A stretch of DNA of 60,438 bases from Candidatus Magasanikbacteria bacterium GW2011_GWC2_37_14 (GTDB lineage: Bacteria; Patescibacteriota; Patescibacteriia; Magasanikbacterales; UBA922): the NCBI GenBank assembly GCA_000990355.1, contig LBSX01000006.1, positions 1 to 60,438 of the forward strand, given 5' to 3'. Positions 18,462-27,861 of the stretch are shown in pieces. A program made the translations under genes and the position numbers. Under the pieces are notes generated by a model. That model saw nothing but the letters and a program-made list of their open reading frames with translations, ran no database searches and had not been told where the DNA came from. How positions within the stretch are numbered: position 1 is the stretch's first letter; each line of letters opens with the position of its first letter.

Positions 18462-19469
18462 ATGTGGATTAAAAAAGTTGCCATTGATTTAGGAACAACA
18501 AACATTTTGGTACATGTCCCCAAGCGCGGTATTGTAATTAATGAACCATCAGTAGTGGCAATTTCTCGAGATGATAAAAAAGTTTTGGCCGTGGGCAATG
18601 AAGCCAAAGAAATGATTGGCCGCACTCCGGATTCTATTATTGCCGAACGTCCTTTAAAAGATGGAGTAATTGCTAATTATCATACAACCGAGGCTATGCT
18701 TCGTTATTTTATTAATAAAGCTTTGGGCGGCGTAAGATTATTTCGTCCCGAAGTAATGGTGGCTGTACCAGCAGGAATTTCTTCTACCGAACGTCGAGCC
18801 GTAATTGATGCAACCATGGCAGCTGGCGCGCGAGCCGCTTATATTATTAAAGAGCCAATTGTGGCTGCCATTGGTGCCGATATTCCAATTGGTTCGGCAT
18901 CGGGGCATATGATAATTGATGTGGGTGGTGGTACAGCCGAAATGGCCGTGATTTCTTTGGGTGGAATTGTTTCTTGGGGTTCGGTGCGTATTGGGGGAAA
19001 TCGTTTTGACGCTTCTATTCAAGAATATGTGCGTCGTAAATATGGTTTGGCGATTGGTGAACGTTCGGCCGAAGAAATAAAAATAAAAGCTGGTTCGGCT
19101 GTGTATATGGATAAACCACTTAGCATGGAAGTAAAAGGCCGAGATATGGTTTCGGGATTACCACGCATTATTACGGTAACTTCTGATGATGTGGTAGATG
19201 CCTTACAACATGATTTACAAGGTTTGGTAGAAGCTCTAAAAGAAGTATTACACAAAACTCCTCCAGAATTATCGGCCGATGTAATGGACAAAGGTATTAT
19301 TATGTCTGGCGGTTCTTCACAACTGCGCAATCTTGATCAATTGTTTACTCAGGCAACTGGTGTGGCTTGTTATGTAGCCGATGAGCCACTTTTGTGTGTG
19401 GTAAAAGGCACAGGTATTGCTTTGGAAAATCTTGAGGCTTATAAGCGATCAATTTTAGCGACCAAGTAA
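18462..19469 (+). CDS. mreB: Rod shape-determining protein MreB
   Basis: KVAIDLGTTNILVHVPKRGIVINEPSVVAI...MIIDVGGGTAEMAVISLGGIV. Confidence 0.95.
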   Translation: MWIKKVAIDLGTTNILVHVPKRGIVINEPSVVAISRDDKKVLAVGNEAKEMIGRTPDSIIAERPLKDGVIANYHTTEAMLRYFINKALGGVRLFRPEVMVAVPAGISSTERRAVIDATMAAGARAAYIIKEPIVAAIGADIPIGSASGHMIIDVGGGTAEMAVISLGGIVSWGSVRIGGNRFDASIQEYVRRKYGLAIGERSAEEIKIKAGSAVYMDKPLSMEVKGRDMVSGLPRIITVTSDDVVDALQHDLQGLVEALKEVLHKTPPELSADVMDKGIIMSGGSSQLRNLDQLFTQATGVACYVADEPLLCVVKGTGIALENLEAYKRSILATK

Positions 19470-19470
19470 T

Positions 19471-20649
19471 ATGATAATTGGTATTGATGCTTCACGCGCC
19501 AATGAAGAACAAAAAACCGGCGTTGGTTGGTATGCTTTTTGGCTAATTGAAGAATTAAAAAAAATAACCCCCGAAAATATTCGGGTGGTTTTGTATACTC
19601 GTGAACCTTTAAAAGGCCAATTGGCAGACTTACCAGAAAATTGGCAAGAAAAAGTTTTGGGCTGGTGGCCAAAAAAATATTGGACACAAATTCGTTTAAG
19701 TTGGGAGATGTTGTTTCATCGACCTGATGTTTTATTTATCCCTGCTCATGTTTTTCCAATTATTCACCCCAAAAAAACAGTAATGACTATCCACGACATA
19801 GCTGCCAAACGTTATCCAGAAACCTACAATAAATTTGAACGTTGGTATACAGTGTGGAGTGCCAAAACAGCTTTAAAAAAACTTTGGCGCGTCATTGTAC
19901 CTAGTGAATTTGTGCGCCAAGAATTGTTGTGTTATTTTACTGCTCGTCATGAACATAAAATTACCGTAATCAAACACGGTTGCCACACAGAACTTTTTGA
20001 GTATGATAATTTGATAGATGGACAAGAAATTTTACGTTTTTATGGATTAAATAGTGATTATTTAATTTCTCTTGGGCGTTTGGAAGAGAAAAAGAATACT
20101 ATTGGAGTGGTGAAAGCTTTTGAACAAATCAAAATGTCATTGCGAGAAGCCTCAAAGGGCGACGAAGCAATCCCCAGGGATCGTCACGCTCCTGTCGTCG
20201 CTCGCGATGACAGTGGTTTAAAATTGTTATTAGTTGGTTCACCGGGTTTTGGTTATGAAAAAGTAAAACAAGCAGTAGAAGAAAGTCCTTTTAAAGATGA
20301 TATTATTATTCCTGGTTGGGTAAAGGGAAAAGACTTAAAAGTACTTTTGGGAAGCGCCAAAGTTTTAGTTTTTCCTTCGCGTTATGAAGGTTTTGGTTTG
20401 CCAATTTTGGAAGCTTTTGCCGCCGGTGTACCTGTGGTGGCCGGACAGGGTAGTAGTTTGGAAGAAGTTGGAGGAGAGGCGGTATTGTATTGCAATTCGG
20501 GAAATATTCAAGAAATTGCCGACAATGTAGAATTGTTTTTAAATAATCCAGAATTAACCACAGAAAAAATAAATTTGGGCAAAGAACGTTTAAAAAAATT
20601 TACTTGGCAAAAAACAGCCGAAGAAACCCTAGCTTTGTTATTAAAATAA
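19471..20649 (+). CDS. Glycosyltransferase group 1 (GT4-like)
   Basis: VFPSRYEGFGLPILEAFAAGVPVVAG. Confidence 0.88.
   Translation: MIIGIDASRANEEQKTGVGWYAFWLIEELKKITPENIRVVLYTREPLKGQLADLPENWQEKVLGWWPKKYWTQIRLSWEMLFHRPDVLFIPAHVFPIIHPKKTVMTIHDIAAKRYPETYNKFERWYTVWSAKTALKKLWRVIVPSEFVRQELLCYFTARHEHKITVIKHGCHTELFEYDNLIDGQEILRFYGLNSDYLISLGRLEEKKNTIGVVKAFEQIKMSLREASKGDEAIPRDRHAPVVARDDSGLKLLLVGSPGFGYEKVKQAVEESPFKDDIIIPGWVKGKDLKVLLGSAKVLVFPSRYEGFGLPILEAFAAGVPVVAGQGSSLEEVGGEAVLYCNSGNIQEIADNVELFLNNPELTTEKINLGKERLKKFTWQKTAEETLALLLK
20135..20212. repeat. Palindromic repeat family I, in frame within glycosyltransferase CDS
   Basis: tgtcattgcgagaagc...cgctcgcgatgaca encodes SLREASKGDEAIPRDRHAPVVARDDS; 78 nt. 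Confidence 0.8.
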
Positions 20650-20685
20650 GTTGTTTATTAAAATTTTTCGTGGTATTATATAACT

Positions 20686-21627
20686 ATGGAAGAGGTGACC
20701 GGACATGAAAAAATTTCTGCCTTTTTTAAAAAGGTAATCAGTAGAGGAAGTTTAAGTCATGCCTATTGTTTTGTTGGACCACAAAGCGTGGGCAAAAAAC
20801 ATCTGGCCAAATATCTGGGAGCAGAACTTTTGGGAGTATCGTTTGCAAAATTAAGCACTCAACCGGATTTTGTAATAGTTGAGCAGGAATATAGCGATAG
20901 CCAAGAAAAAACCAACAAAGATATTACGGTAAAACAAATTAGAGAATTGCGTTCTTTTTTAAGTCAAAGTGCTTATCTAGGCAAGTACAAAATTGCGATA
21001 ATTGATAATGCCGAAAAAATGAATGCCGAGGCAGCCAATGCTCTTTTAAAAATTTTGGAAGAACCTTCAAAAAATACTATACTTTTTTTAATTACTGCTA
21101 ACGAGACAATGCTCCCCAGTACCGTAGTTTCTCGTTCGCAAGTATTTTATTTTGCTCCAGTTTCTGGGCATTCTCTAGAAGATTGGCTCCAAAAAATTGA
21201 TACCAAATTAGACAAGGACGAACTAATAAAATTGTCTTTGGGTTCGCCGGGCAAAATTATAAATTGGTTAGAAGATTCAGAAAAATTTTTGACTTACAAA
21301 AAAGAAGTAGAGCGTTTTAACAAATTAATTGGCAAAACTTTTTTTGAAAAATTAAAAATAATCGAAGATGTTTTTGTAAGCAGTGAAGATAATGTAAAAG
21401 TAAAAGAAAATTGGCAAAATATTTTGGCGCTTTGGAGACTGTTGGTGCGTGATAGTGAATTATTAAAAAATAATTTAGCAGATTTGGCAGTACATAAAAA
21501 TTTAGAGCAATTAACTGTGGAAGAAAGTTTGGCAATTGAAGAAAAAATTTTACAAGCGCAAGATTTATTAAATAAAAATATTAATCCACGTTTATTAATA
21601 GAAAATATTTTATTAATTTTACCTTAG
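20686..21627 (+). CDS. holB: DNA polymerase III delta prime subunit-like ATPase
   Basis: FFKKVISRGSLSHAYCFVGPQSVGKKHLAK...AEKMNAEAANALLKILEEPSKNTILFLITAN. Confidence 0.82.
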   Translation: MEEVTGHEKISAFFKKVISRGSLSHAYCFVGPQSVGKKHLAKYLGAELLGVSFAKLSTQPDFVIVEQEYSDSQEKTNKDITVKQIRELRSFLSQSAYLGKYKIAIIDNAEKMNAEAANALLKILEEPSKNTILFLITANETMLPSTVVSRSQVFYFAPVSGHSLEDWLQKIDTKLDKDELIKLSLGSPGKIINWLEDSEKFLTYKKEVERFNKLIGKTFFEKLKIIEDVFVSSEDNVKVKENWQNILALWRLLVRDSELLKNNLADLAVHKNLEQLTVEESLAIEEKILQAQDLLNKNINPRLLIENILLILP

Positions 21628-21628
21628 T

Positions 21629-22750
21629 ATGAAACATAAAAAATTATTTAATTTAGGAATGCTAACGCTAATTTTATTTTTTGCTGGTGCTGGTTGTGTT
21701 AGTTTGTCTTCCAATAAACAAACTACCACTGGTCCGGCAGGAGTTTTTGTTTCCAGTGATGCTGGCGAAAGTTGGAAACAGGCCAATGTTATGCCTACAG
21801 CCGAGGGAGTAAAGTCTATTGCCGGAGTGAATGTTTATCAAATTGTGGCTGATCCCCAAGACCCCGATACCATGTATTTGGCTTCGCGAGAAAATGGTTT
21901 GTTTTATACTTATGATGGTGGGGCTACTTGGCAAAAATCAGGCAGTCCTTTTGCCAGTGGCTTTGTTTATAGTGTAACTGTGCACCCCAAAGATAAATGT
22001 GAACTTTATGCTACCAATGGGCGCCAGATTTTTAAAACTATTGACTGCAATCGCAGTTGGCAGGAAGTTTATCGTGAAGGCCGTTCCGATGTTTTGATAG
22101 GTGCTTTGTCTTATAATAATTTTCCTCCTTATCAAATGTACATGGCCGAAAGCAATGGTGATTTTTTGCAAAGCAAAGATGGTGGCGCTAGTTGGGGTTT
22201 ACTCAAAAGATTTAATGTACGTTTGTCTTTTATTTCTGCCAGTCCCTTTGATGGAAATTTACTCTATGTAATTTCTCGTACCGATGGTATGTATCGTTCC
22301 GAAGATGGAGGAATTACCTGGGTAAATTTAAAAGATAAATTAGCCAAATTTGCCGGAGGTTTGGAATATCGCCGACATTTGTTGCATCCCACAGATATCA
22401 ATACTATTTATTGGGTTTCTACCTATGGTATTATGTATTCTCATGATCGTGGTAATACTTGGAGCGCTTACAAATTAATTACTCCACCAGGTAGTGCCAA
22501 TATTTACAGTTTTGCCGTCAATCCCAAAGATGACAAACAAATATTTTATGTAGCCACAATTAATAATCGTTCCACTTTTTATAAAACTCTAGATGGCGGT
22601 AAAAATTGGATTACCAAAAAAGTACCTTCTGATCAATTGCCAGTATTACTGCGTTATCATCCTACAAAACAAAATCGTTTGTATTTGGCTTTTACAGTTT
22701 TGCCCGATGCTAGTAAAACCCAAACTAACACTCTTACTAATACTAAATAA
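21629..22750 (+). CDS. Lipoprotein with BNR/Ycf48/sortilin-like propeller repeats
   Basis: Lipobox LFFAGAGC; repeated Asp-box GLFYTYDGGATWQ, GMYRSEDGGITWV. Confidence 0.8.
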   Translation: MKHKKLFNLGMLTLILFFAGAGCVSLSSNKQTTTGPAGVFVSSDAGESWKQANVMPTAEGVKSIAGVNVYQIVADPQDPDTMYLASRENGLFYTYDGGATWQKSGSPFASGFVYSVTVHPKDKCELYATNGRQIFKTIDCNRSWQEVYREGRSDVLIGALSYNNFPPYQMYMAESNGDFLQSKDGGASWGLLKRFNVRLSFISASPFDGNLLYVISRTDGMYRSEDGGITWVNLKDKLAKFAGGLEYRRHLLHPTDINTIYWVSTYGIMYSHDRGNTWSAYKLITPPGSANIYSFAVNPKDDKQIFYVATINNRSTFYKTLDGGKNWITKKVPSDQLPVLLRYHPTKQNRLYLAFTVLPDASKTQTNTLTNTK

Positions 22751-22751
22751 T

Positions 22752-23303
22752 ATGAGTATTGTTGATAATCACAAAGGAGATTTTAATCAAAGTGTAGAAT
22801 ATTTTAAAAAAGATATTTCTAGTTTGCGTACTGGCCGAGCTACTCCGGCTTTGGTAGAAGATTTGGTTATTGAGGCCTATGGCGCTCGCCAAGCATTAAA
22901 AGCTTTGGCTTCGATTACTGTACAAGATGCCAAAACTATTGCTGTAGAACCTTGGGACAAGAGTATTACTATGGCCGTAGAAGCAGGAATTCGAGCCTCC
23001 CAGTTGGGAATTAATCCAGTAAACAATGGCAAGGTAATTTTATTGCCTTTGCCAGAATTAAGTTCCGAACGTCGTCAAGAATTAATTAAAGTTTTGCATC
23101 AAAAAATAGAAGCAGCACGCATTGCTATTCGTCAACTTCGCGAAATGGTGCGTGATGAAATTGAGGCAGGGGAGAAAGCCAAAGAAATTTCTGAAGATGA
23201 AAAATATAAATTGCAAGATGAATTAGAAGAAATGGTAAAAGAATTTAATGAAAAATTAAAAGAATTGGGTGAAGGTAAAGAGACGGAAATAAATACGATT
23301 TAA
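22752..23303 (+). CDS. frr: Ribosome recycling factor
   Basis: SSLRTGRATPALVEDLVIEAYG...RQLREMVRDEIEAGEKAKEISEDEKYKLQDELEEM; ATG at 22752. Confidence 0.95.
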   Translation: MSIVDNHKGDFNQSVEYFKKDISSLRTGRATPALVEDLVIEAYGARQALKALASITVQDAKTIAVEPWDKSITMAVEAGIRASQLGINPVNNGKVILLPLPELSSERRQELIKVLHQKIEAARIAIRQLREMVRDEIEAGEKAKEISEDEKYKLQDELEEMVKEFNEKLKELGEGKETEINTI

Positions 23304-23342
23304 GAGTTATAAAGTTGAAAGTTATAAAGTTCGTAAAGTCAA

Positions 23343-23376
23343 AATGTTTCACAATTTGTGAAACATTTTTTGTAAA
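23343..23376. terminator. Rho-independent terminator
   Basis: AAATGTTTCAC aattt GTGAAACATTTTTT. Confidence 0.85.
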
Positions 23377-23417
23377 TAAAAAACTGCTAAAAGCAGATTT
23401 AAAAAAAGATTCCTTTC

Positions 23418-23457
23418 AGCCCCGGTCGCGTTTTGGCGCGACCGGGGCTGGCTGTTT
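23418..23457 (-). terminator. Strong GC hairpin, probable terminator of GC island A gene
   Basis: CAGCCCCGGTCGCGttttggCGCGACCGGGGCTG. Confidence 0.6.
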
Positions 23458-23470
23458 CTCATGGTGCGCG

Positions 23471-23866
23471 CTAGGCGCGCTCGGGCTCGTCGCAGAAGGC
23501 GACGGTGGGGTCGTCCGTCGGGTCGTTGGTCAGACTGGGGTCGGGGCCGAGGTTTTTGGCCCGGCTACGCTGATCAGCCAAGAAGTCGGCGACGGCTTCA
23601 TCGATCGTGTAGCGCGGGGTCATGATGACCTCGGCTTGGTCCATGTCCGGACGCGGCCTGAATTTGGCCGGCGGGCCGAACTCGGTGATCTCGTGCAGGT
23701 GGCCTTCCCTGTCCAGGCAGAGCCAGAGGCTCTCGCTGGTCCCGACCAATCGCAAGTATTTGCCAAAGCCCACGTCGTAACCTTTGCCCGACACCTCGAA
23801 CCTCTCCTCCTCGTCCACCACGATGGCATCGCTTACCCAGAGTTCGTCAAAGGTCTTTTGGTCCAT
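23471..23866 (-). CDS. Hypothetical protein in GC-rich island A (131 aa)
   Basis: ATG at 23866 preceded by SD AAGGAGGG on the minus strand; MDQKTFDELWVSDAIVVDEEERF... Confidence 0.65.
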   Translation of the reverse strand: MDQKTFDELWVSDAIVVDEEERFEVSGKGYDVGFGKYLRLVGTSESLWLCLDREGHLHEITEFGPPAKFRPRPDMDQAEVIMTPRYTIDEAVADFLADQRSRAKNLGPDPSLTNDPTDDPTVAFCDEPERA

Positions 23867-23940
23867 GAGAAATTTCCCTCCTTGTGGGATTGTGGAATGA
23901 ACGCGTCGCCATGGGATTTTAAGCCCATTTATGACTACCA

Positions 23941-23969
23941 ATTATAGCACATTTTAAGGGTTTTGTCAA
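23941..23969 (-). promoter_or_regulatory. Consensus sigma70 promoter for island A gene
   Basis: Minus strand TTGACA-AAACCCTTAAAATGTGC-TATAAT (17-nt spacer). Confidence 0.85.
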
Positions 23970-23993
23970 GTTCTTCGGCCCGGCTCAGGGTTT

Positions 23994-24022
23994 TTGACAT
24001 TTTGCTTGAATTTTGGGATAAT
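23994..24022 (+). promoter_or_regulatory. Sigma70 promoter for glyS
   Basis: TTGACA, 17-nt spacer, GATAAT. Confidence 0.8.
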
Positions 24023-24049
24023 AGCTACACTTAATTACTTAAAATTTAT

Positions 24050-25435
24050 ATGGAGAATTTATTAGATAAAGTAGTGTCGCTTTGCAAACGCCGAGGGTTT
24101 ATTTTTCCAGGCAGTGAAATTTATGGGGGCTTGGCCAATTCTTGGGATTATGGTCCACTTGGGCACCAGCTAAAACAAAATCTTAAAAAGGCTTGGTGGA
24201 AATTTTTTGTGCAAGAGCGCGATGATATGGTGCCATTAGACACGGCCATTATTATGAATCCCAAAGTTTGGGAAGCTTCGGGACATTTGGAAAATTTTTC
24301 CGATAAACTTGTAGAATGTAAAAAGTGTCATCATCGTTTTCGGATTGATCACTTGCTAGAAGCAAAAACTATAGAACCAAAATACGACAAAGAACAGCCA
24401 GACAAAGAATTATCCGAAATAGAGTGTCCAGATTGTGGTGGTAATCTTACCGAACCAAAAGATTTTAATTTAATGTTTAAAACTTTTTTGGGTACGAACG
24501 AAGATACTTCAACCACTGCTTATTTGCGTCCCGAAACTGCAGCAGGTATGTTTGTAAATTTTAAAAATGTTTTAAATACCACGCGTCGTCGCTTACCGTT
24601 TGGTATTGCCCAAATTGGCAAGAATTTCCGCAACGAAATTACTCCGGGTAATTTTATTTTTCGTACTCGTGAATTTGAAATTGGTGAATTTGAATATTTT
24701 ATCAATCCCAAAGACTGGGAAAAAACTTTTGAAATGTGGTTGGGTGAAATTAAACGTTGGTGGCAGGACATTATGCAAATTAATATGGATAACTTGGTGT
24801 GGCATGAACTCAAAGGTGATGATTTAGCATTTTATTCCAAACGTACGCTAGACATTGAATACAAATATCCTTTTGGAGTAAAAGAATTACACGGTATTGC
24901 TTATCGCACCGACCATGATCTTACTCGTCATCAAGAATTTTCCAAAGCAGATTTAAGTTATGTGGATCCCGAAACAAATGAGAAATTTATTCCACATGTA
25001 ATTGAGCCAACCTTTGGTATTGATCGCATGCTCTTGGTGAGTTTGTTAGAAGCTTATTGTGAAGAAGACTTGCCCGCCGTAGCTTCAGCGAAGGAGGGAG
25101 ACGGAGAAACCGAGACTCGCGTGGTAATGAAATTTCCCAAACATTTGGCGCCAATTCAAGTGGCAATTTTGCCTTTGTCCAAAAAAGAAGAATTATCTGG
25201 TGTGGCCAAACAAATTGCTAGTGATTTACGAAAAAACTTTTTGGTTGATTACGACGAAACTCAGTCTATTGGCAAACGTTATCGCCGCCAAGACGAAATT
25301 GGCACCCCATATTGTGTGACTGTAGATTTTGATTCTTTGGAAGACAAAAAAGTTACTGTTCGTGATCGCGATACTATGGTGCAGGAAAGGATTGAAATTA
25401 GTGAATTAAAAAATTATTTGTTGAGCAAATTTTAA
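24050..25435 (+). CDS. glyS: Glycyl-tRNA synthetase (single-chain class II type)
   Basis: LCKRRGFIFPGSEIYGGLANSWDYGPLGHQLKQNLKKAWW...RPETAAGMFVNFKNV. Confidence 0.93.
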   Translation: MENLLDKVVSLCKRRGFIFPGSEIYGGLANSWDYGPLGHQLKQNLKKAWWKFFVQERDDMVPLDTAIIMNPKVWEASGHLENFSDKLVECKKCHHRFRIDHLLEAKTIEPKYDKEQPDKELSEIECPDCGGNLTEPKDFNLMFKTFLGTNEDTSTTAYLRPETAAGMFVNFKNVLNTTRRRLPFGIAQIGKNFRNEITPGNFIFRTREFEIGEFEYFINPKDWEKTFEMWLGEIKRWWQDIMQINMDNLVWHELKGDDLAFYSKRTLDIEYKYPFGVKELHGIAYRTDHDLTRHQEFSKADLSYVDPETNEKFIPHVIEPTFGIDRMLLVSLLEAYCEEDLPAVASAKEGDGETETRVVMKFPKHLAPIQVAILPLSKKEELSGVAKQIASDLRKNFLVDYDETQSIGKRYRRQDEIGTPYCVTVDFDSLEDKKVTVRDRDTMVQERIEISELKNYLLSKF

Positions 25436-25440
25436 AAATT

Positions 25441-25806
25441 ATGGTAATAGACAACAGAGAAAATGAAGTAAGTCAAAGAGTACAGGCTCTAATTGGCTCG
25501 GTAGAGGGCGCTATAGCTAGTTTTTTTAATAGTAGAGATTTAGAGCCGGCTAGAAAATTAGAACTTATTGAACAACATAAGTTAAAAATTAAATTTGATG
25601 ACACCGGTAGACTTATGCCGGTTTTTCATGATTGTGTTATACCAACTGTTTTGTTAAAAGCTCTAACTGCTATTGATGTAACCATGCAGGAAATGGTTAA
25701 TGAATACGGTCCAGAAATAATACCAAAAAAATATAGAATTACTGAGGAAGAAAAAGAACTTTTGTCTAATAAAGATTTGACTTTACAAATTGAAGAAGAA
25801 GAATAA
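25441..25806 (+). CDS. Conserved hypothetical protein
   Basis: Intact ORF between glyS and M16 peptidase. Confidence 0.6.
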   Translation: MVIDNRENEVSQRVQALIGSVEGAIASFFNSRDLEPARKLELIEQHKLKIKFDDTGRLMPVFHDCVIPTVLLKALTAIDVTMQEMVNEYGPEIIPKKYRITEEEKELLSNKDLTLQIEEEE

Positions 25807-25810
25807 AATT

Positions 25811-27115
25811 ATGCCTTTTAAAAAATACGAATTAAAAAATAAAACTACAGTTTTTTTGGTGCCACAACCAGATGCTCAGTCCACCACTGTTTTGGTATTG
25901 TATCCAGTTGGTTCGCGCTACGAAAATAATAAATTGGCTGGTGTGTCGCACTTTATAGAACACTTAATGTTTAAAGGTACAAAAAAACGTCCCACTAGTT
26001 TGGCTTTAACGCGTGAGATTGATCGGTTGGGAGCAGAATACAATGCTTTTACCAGCAAAGAATATACAGGTTATTATATAAAATCTGATGCTAAATATTT
26101 AGACATTAGTTTGGATATTTTATGCGACATGCTTAATAATTCTAAATTTGATGCGAAAGAAATGGCCAAAGAAAAGAAAGTGATTGTAGAAGAATTGCGC
26201 ATGTACAACGATAACCCATTAATAAATATTGAAAATGTTTTTGAAAATTTAATTTTTAAAGACACTGATTTAGGACGAAACATTGGTGGTAGTGAAACCA
26301 GTGTTTTAAATTTGCCAAGAGCCGAAGTTTTAAAGTATTATCACAATTTTTATGCTCCAGAAAATACTTATATAGCCGTTGCCGGAGCCGTTGGTGGTAA
26401 TACTGTAAAATTGATTGAAAAATATTTTGGCCACGTAAACCCCGCAAAGGCGGGGCACGTGGCAAGTCACGCAAAGTCGTTACACTCCCGCGTGCCAAGC
26501 CGCAACTATAGTCCGGCCAAGTTTGGTCCGGAAACAAAAACTGCTAGAATTGCCGTAGAAAAAAAACCTACCGATCAAGTTCAACTTATGCTTGGTTTGC
26601 CGGGTTTGGATCACAACGACAAACGCAATGAAGTTTTGTCAGTTTTAAATACTATTTTGGGTGGTTCCATGAGTTCGCGTTTATTTAGTGAAATCCGCGA
26701 AAAACGTGGGTTGGCATATATGGTAAGAAGCGGGGAGATGAATTATCGGGACACTGGTTTTTTTGATGTACGTATGGGCTTAGAAGCCAAAAATATTAAT
26801 GGTGCTTTACAAGTAGTAAAAAAAGAAATGGAAAAAATTATTAAAAGTGGTGTAACAGTCAAAGAATTAAAAGACGCCAAAACTCATTTACATGGTGCGC
26901 TTACACTTTCAATGGAAGATTCTAGTACGCAGGCTAGCTGGTATTTACAACAAGCATTGTTTTTGAATGAAATAAAAACTCCAGCCGAACGTCTAAAAGA
27001 AATTGATAGGGTGACCAATGTGCAAATAAAAAAATTAGCCAAAGAAATTTTTGTTTGGAATAAAGTTCGCGTGGCGATAATTGGCAACGTAGAAAAAGAA
27101 AATATTAAATTTTAA
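25811..27115 (+). CDS. M16-family zinc peptidase
   Basis: HFIEHLMFKGT (HxxEH) and later SSRLFSEIREKRGLAYMV. Confidence 0.92.
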   Translation: MPFKKYELKNKTTVFLVPQPDAQSTTVLVLYPVGSRYENNKLAGVSHFIEHLMFKGTKKRPTSLALTREIDRLGAEYNAFTSKEYTGYYIKSDAKYLDISLDILCDMLNNSKFDAKEMAKEKKVIVEELRMYNDNPLINIENVFENLIFKDTDLGRNIGGSETSVLNLPRAEVLKYYHNFYAPENTYIAVAGAVGGNTVKLIEKYFGHVNPAKAGHVASHAKSLHSRVPSRNYSPAKFGPETKTARIAVEKKPTDQVQLMLGLPGLDHNDKRNEVLSVLNTILGGSMSSRLFSEIREKRGLAYMVRSGEMNYRDTGFFDVRMGLEAKNINGALQVVKKEMEKIIKSGVTVKELKDAKTHLHGALTLSMEDSSTQASWYLQQALFLNEIKTPAERLKEIDRVTNVQIKKLAKEIFVWNKVRVAIIGNVEKENIKF

Positions 27116-27119
27116 TACT

Positions 27120-27857
27120 ATGAAATACTTATTTGGTAATTGGAAAATGTATTTGGATTACAATGAATCAATTAATTTGAGCAAGCAATTAGCCGAGGTT
27201 AATTTGCCTAGTAAAAATAAAATAGTAGTTTTTCCCAGTAATTTGGCTTTTAAAGCGGTTCAAGAAAATTTAGCTAGTACCCAAATAGCCACTGGTCCAC
27301 AAAATGTGGCTTGGGTTCCAAAAGGAGGTTACACCGGAGAAGTTTCTGCACATATGTTTAAAGATCTTGGTGCTACTTATGCTTTAATTGGTCACTCGGA
27401 ACGCCGTCATGTGTTTGGTGAAACCGATGACGAAGTACGAAAAAAAGTAGAAGCCTGTCTTGATGCTGGATTAATTCCTGTAGTTTGTATTGGTGAAACC
27501 AAAGAAGAATTGTCCGAAGGAAAAAGAGAATATCGCTTAAAAAAACAAATCATGAAAGTATTTGAGAATTTAGATTTAAGTGGCAAAGAAATTATTGTGG
27601 CTTATGAACCAGTTTGGGCGATTGGCACAGGCACCCCATGTTTACCAGCCGATGCCGATGATATTCATGGCTGGGTAAAGAATGAATTAAAACAATATAC
27701 GAATCAAGAAATTCCTGTGCTTTATGGCGCTAGCGTTAATGCCGAAAATGTGTTATCATTTCTTTCACTGTCAACTATTGATGGCATATTAGCGGGTGGT
27801 GCTTCTGTTAAGTTTAATGATTGGCAAGAAATTGTCAAAAAAGCAGAAGAAATATAA
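27120..27857 (+). CDS. tpiA: Triosephosphate isomerase
   Basis: FGNWKMYLDYNES...IGHSERRHVFGETD...VAYEPVWAIGTGTP. Confidence 0.95.
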   Translation: MKYLFGNWKMYLDYNESINLSKQLAEVNLPSKNKIVVFPSNLAFKAVQENLASTQIATGPQNVAWVPKGGYTGEVSAHMFKDLGATYALIGHSERRHVFGETDDEVRKKVEACLDAGLIPVVCIGETKEELSEGKREYRLKKQIMKVFENLDLSGKEIIVAYEPVWAIGTGTPCLPADADDIHGWVKNELKQYTNQEIPVLYGASVNAENVLSFLSLSTIDGILAGGASVKFNDWQEIVKKAEEI

Positions 27858-27861
27858 ATTT

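Noticed and set aside
22593-22751. Upstream extension of the frr ORF
   Set aside because: Overlaps the lipoprotein gene; canonical RRF starts at 22752.
23315-23947. Plus-strand 210-aa ORF across GC island A
   Set aside because: Antisense to the SD- and promoter-equipped minus-strand ORF; long antisense ORFs are expected in GC-rich DNA.
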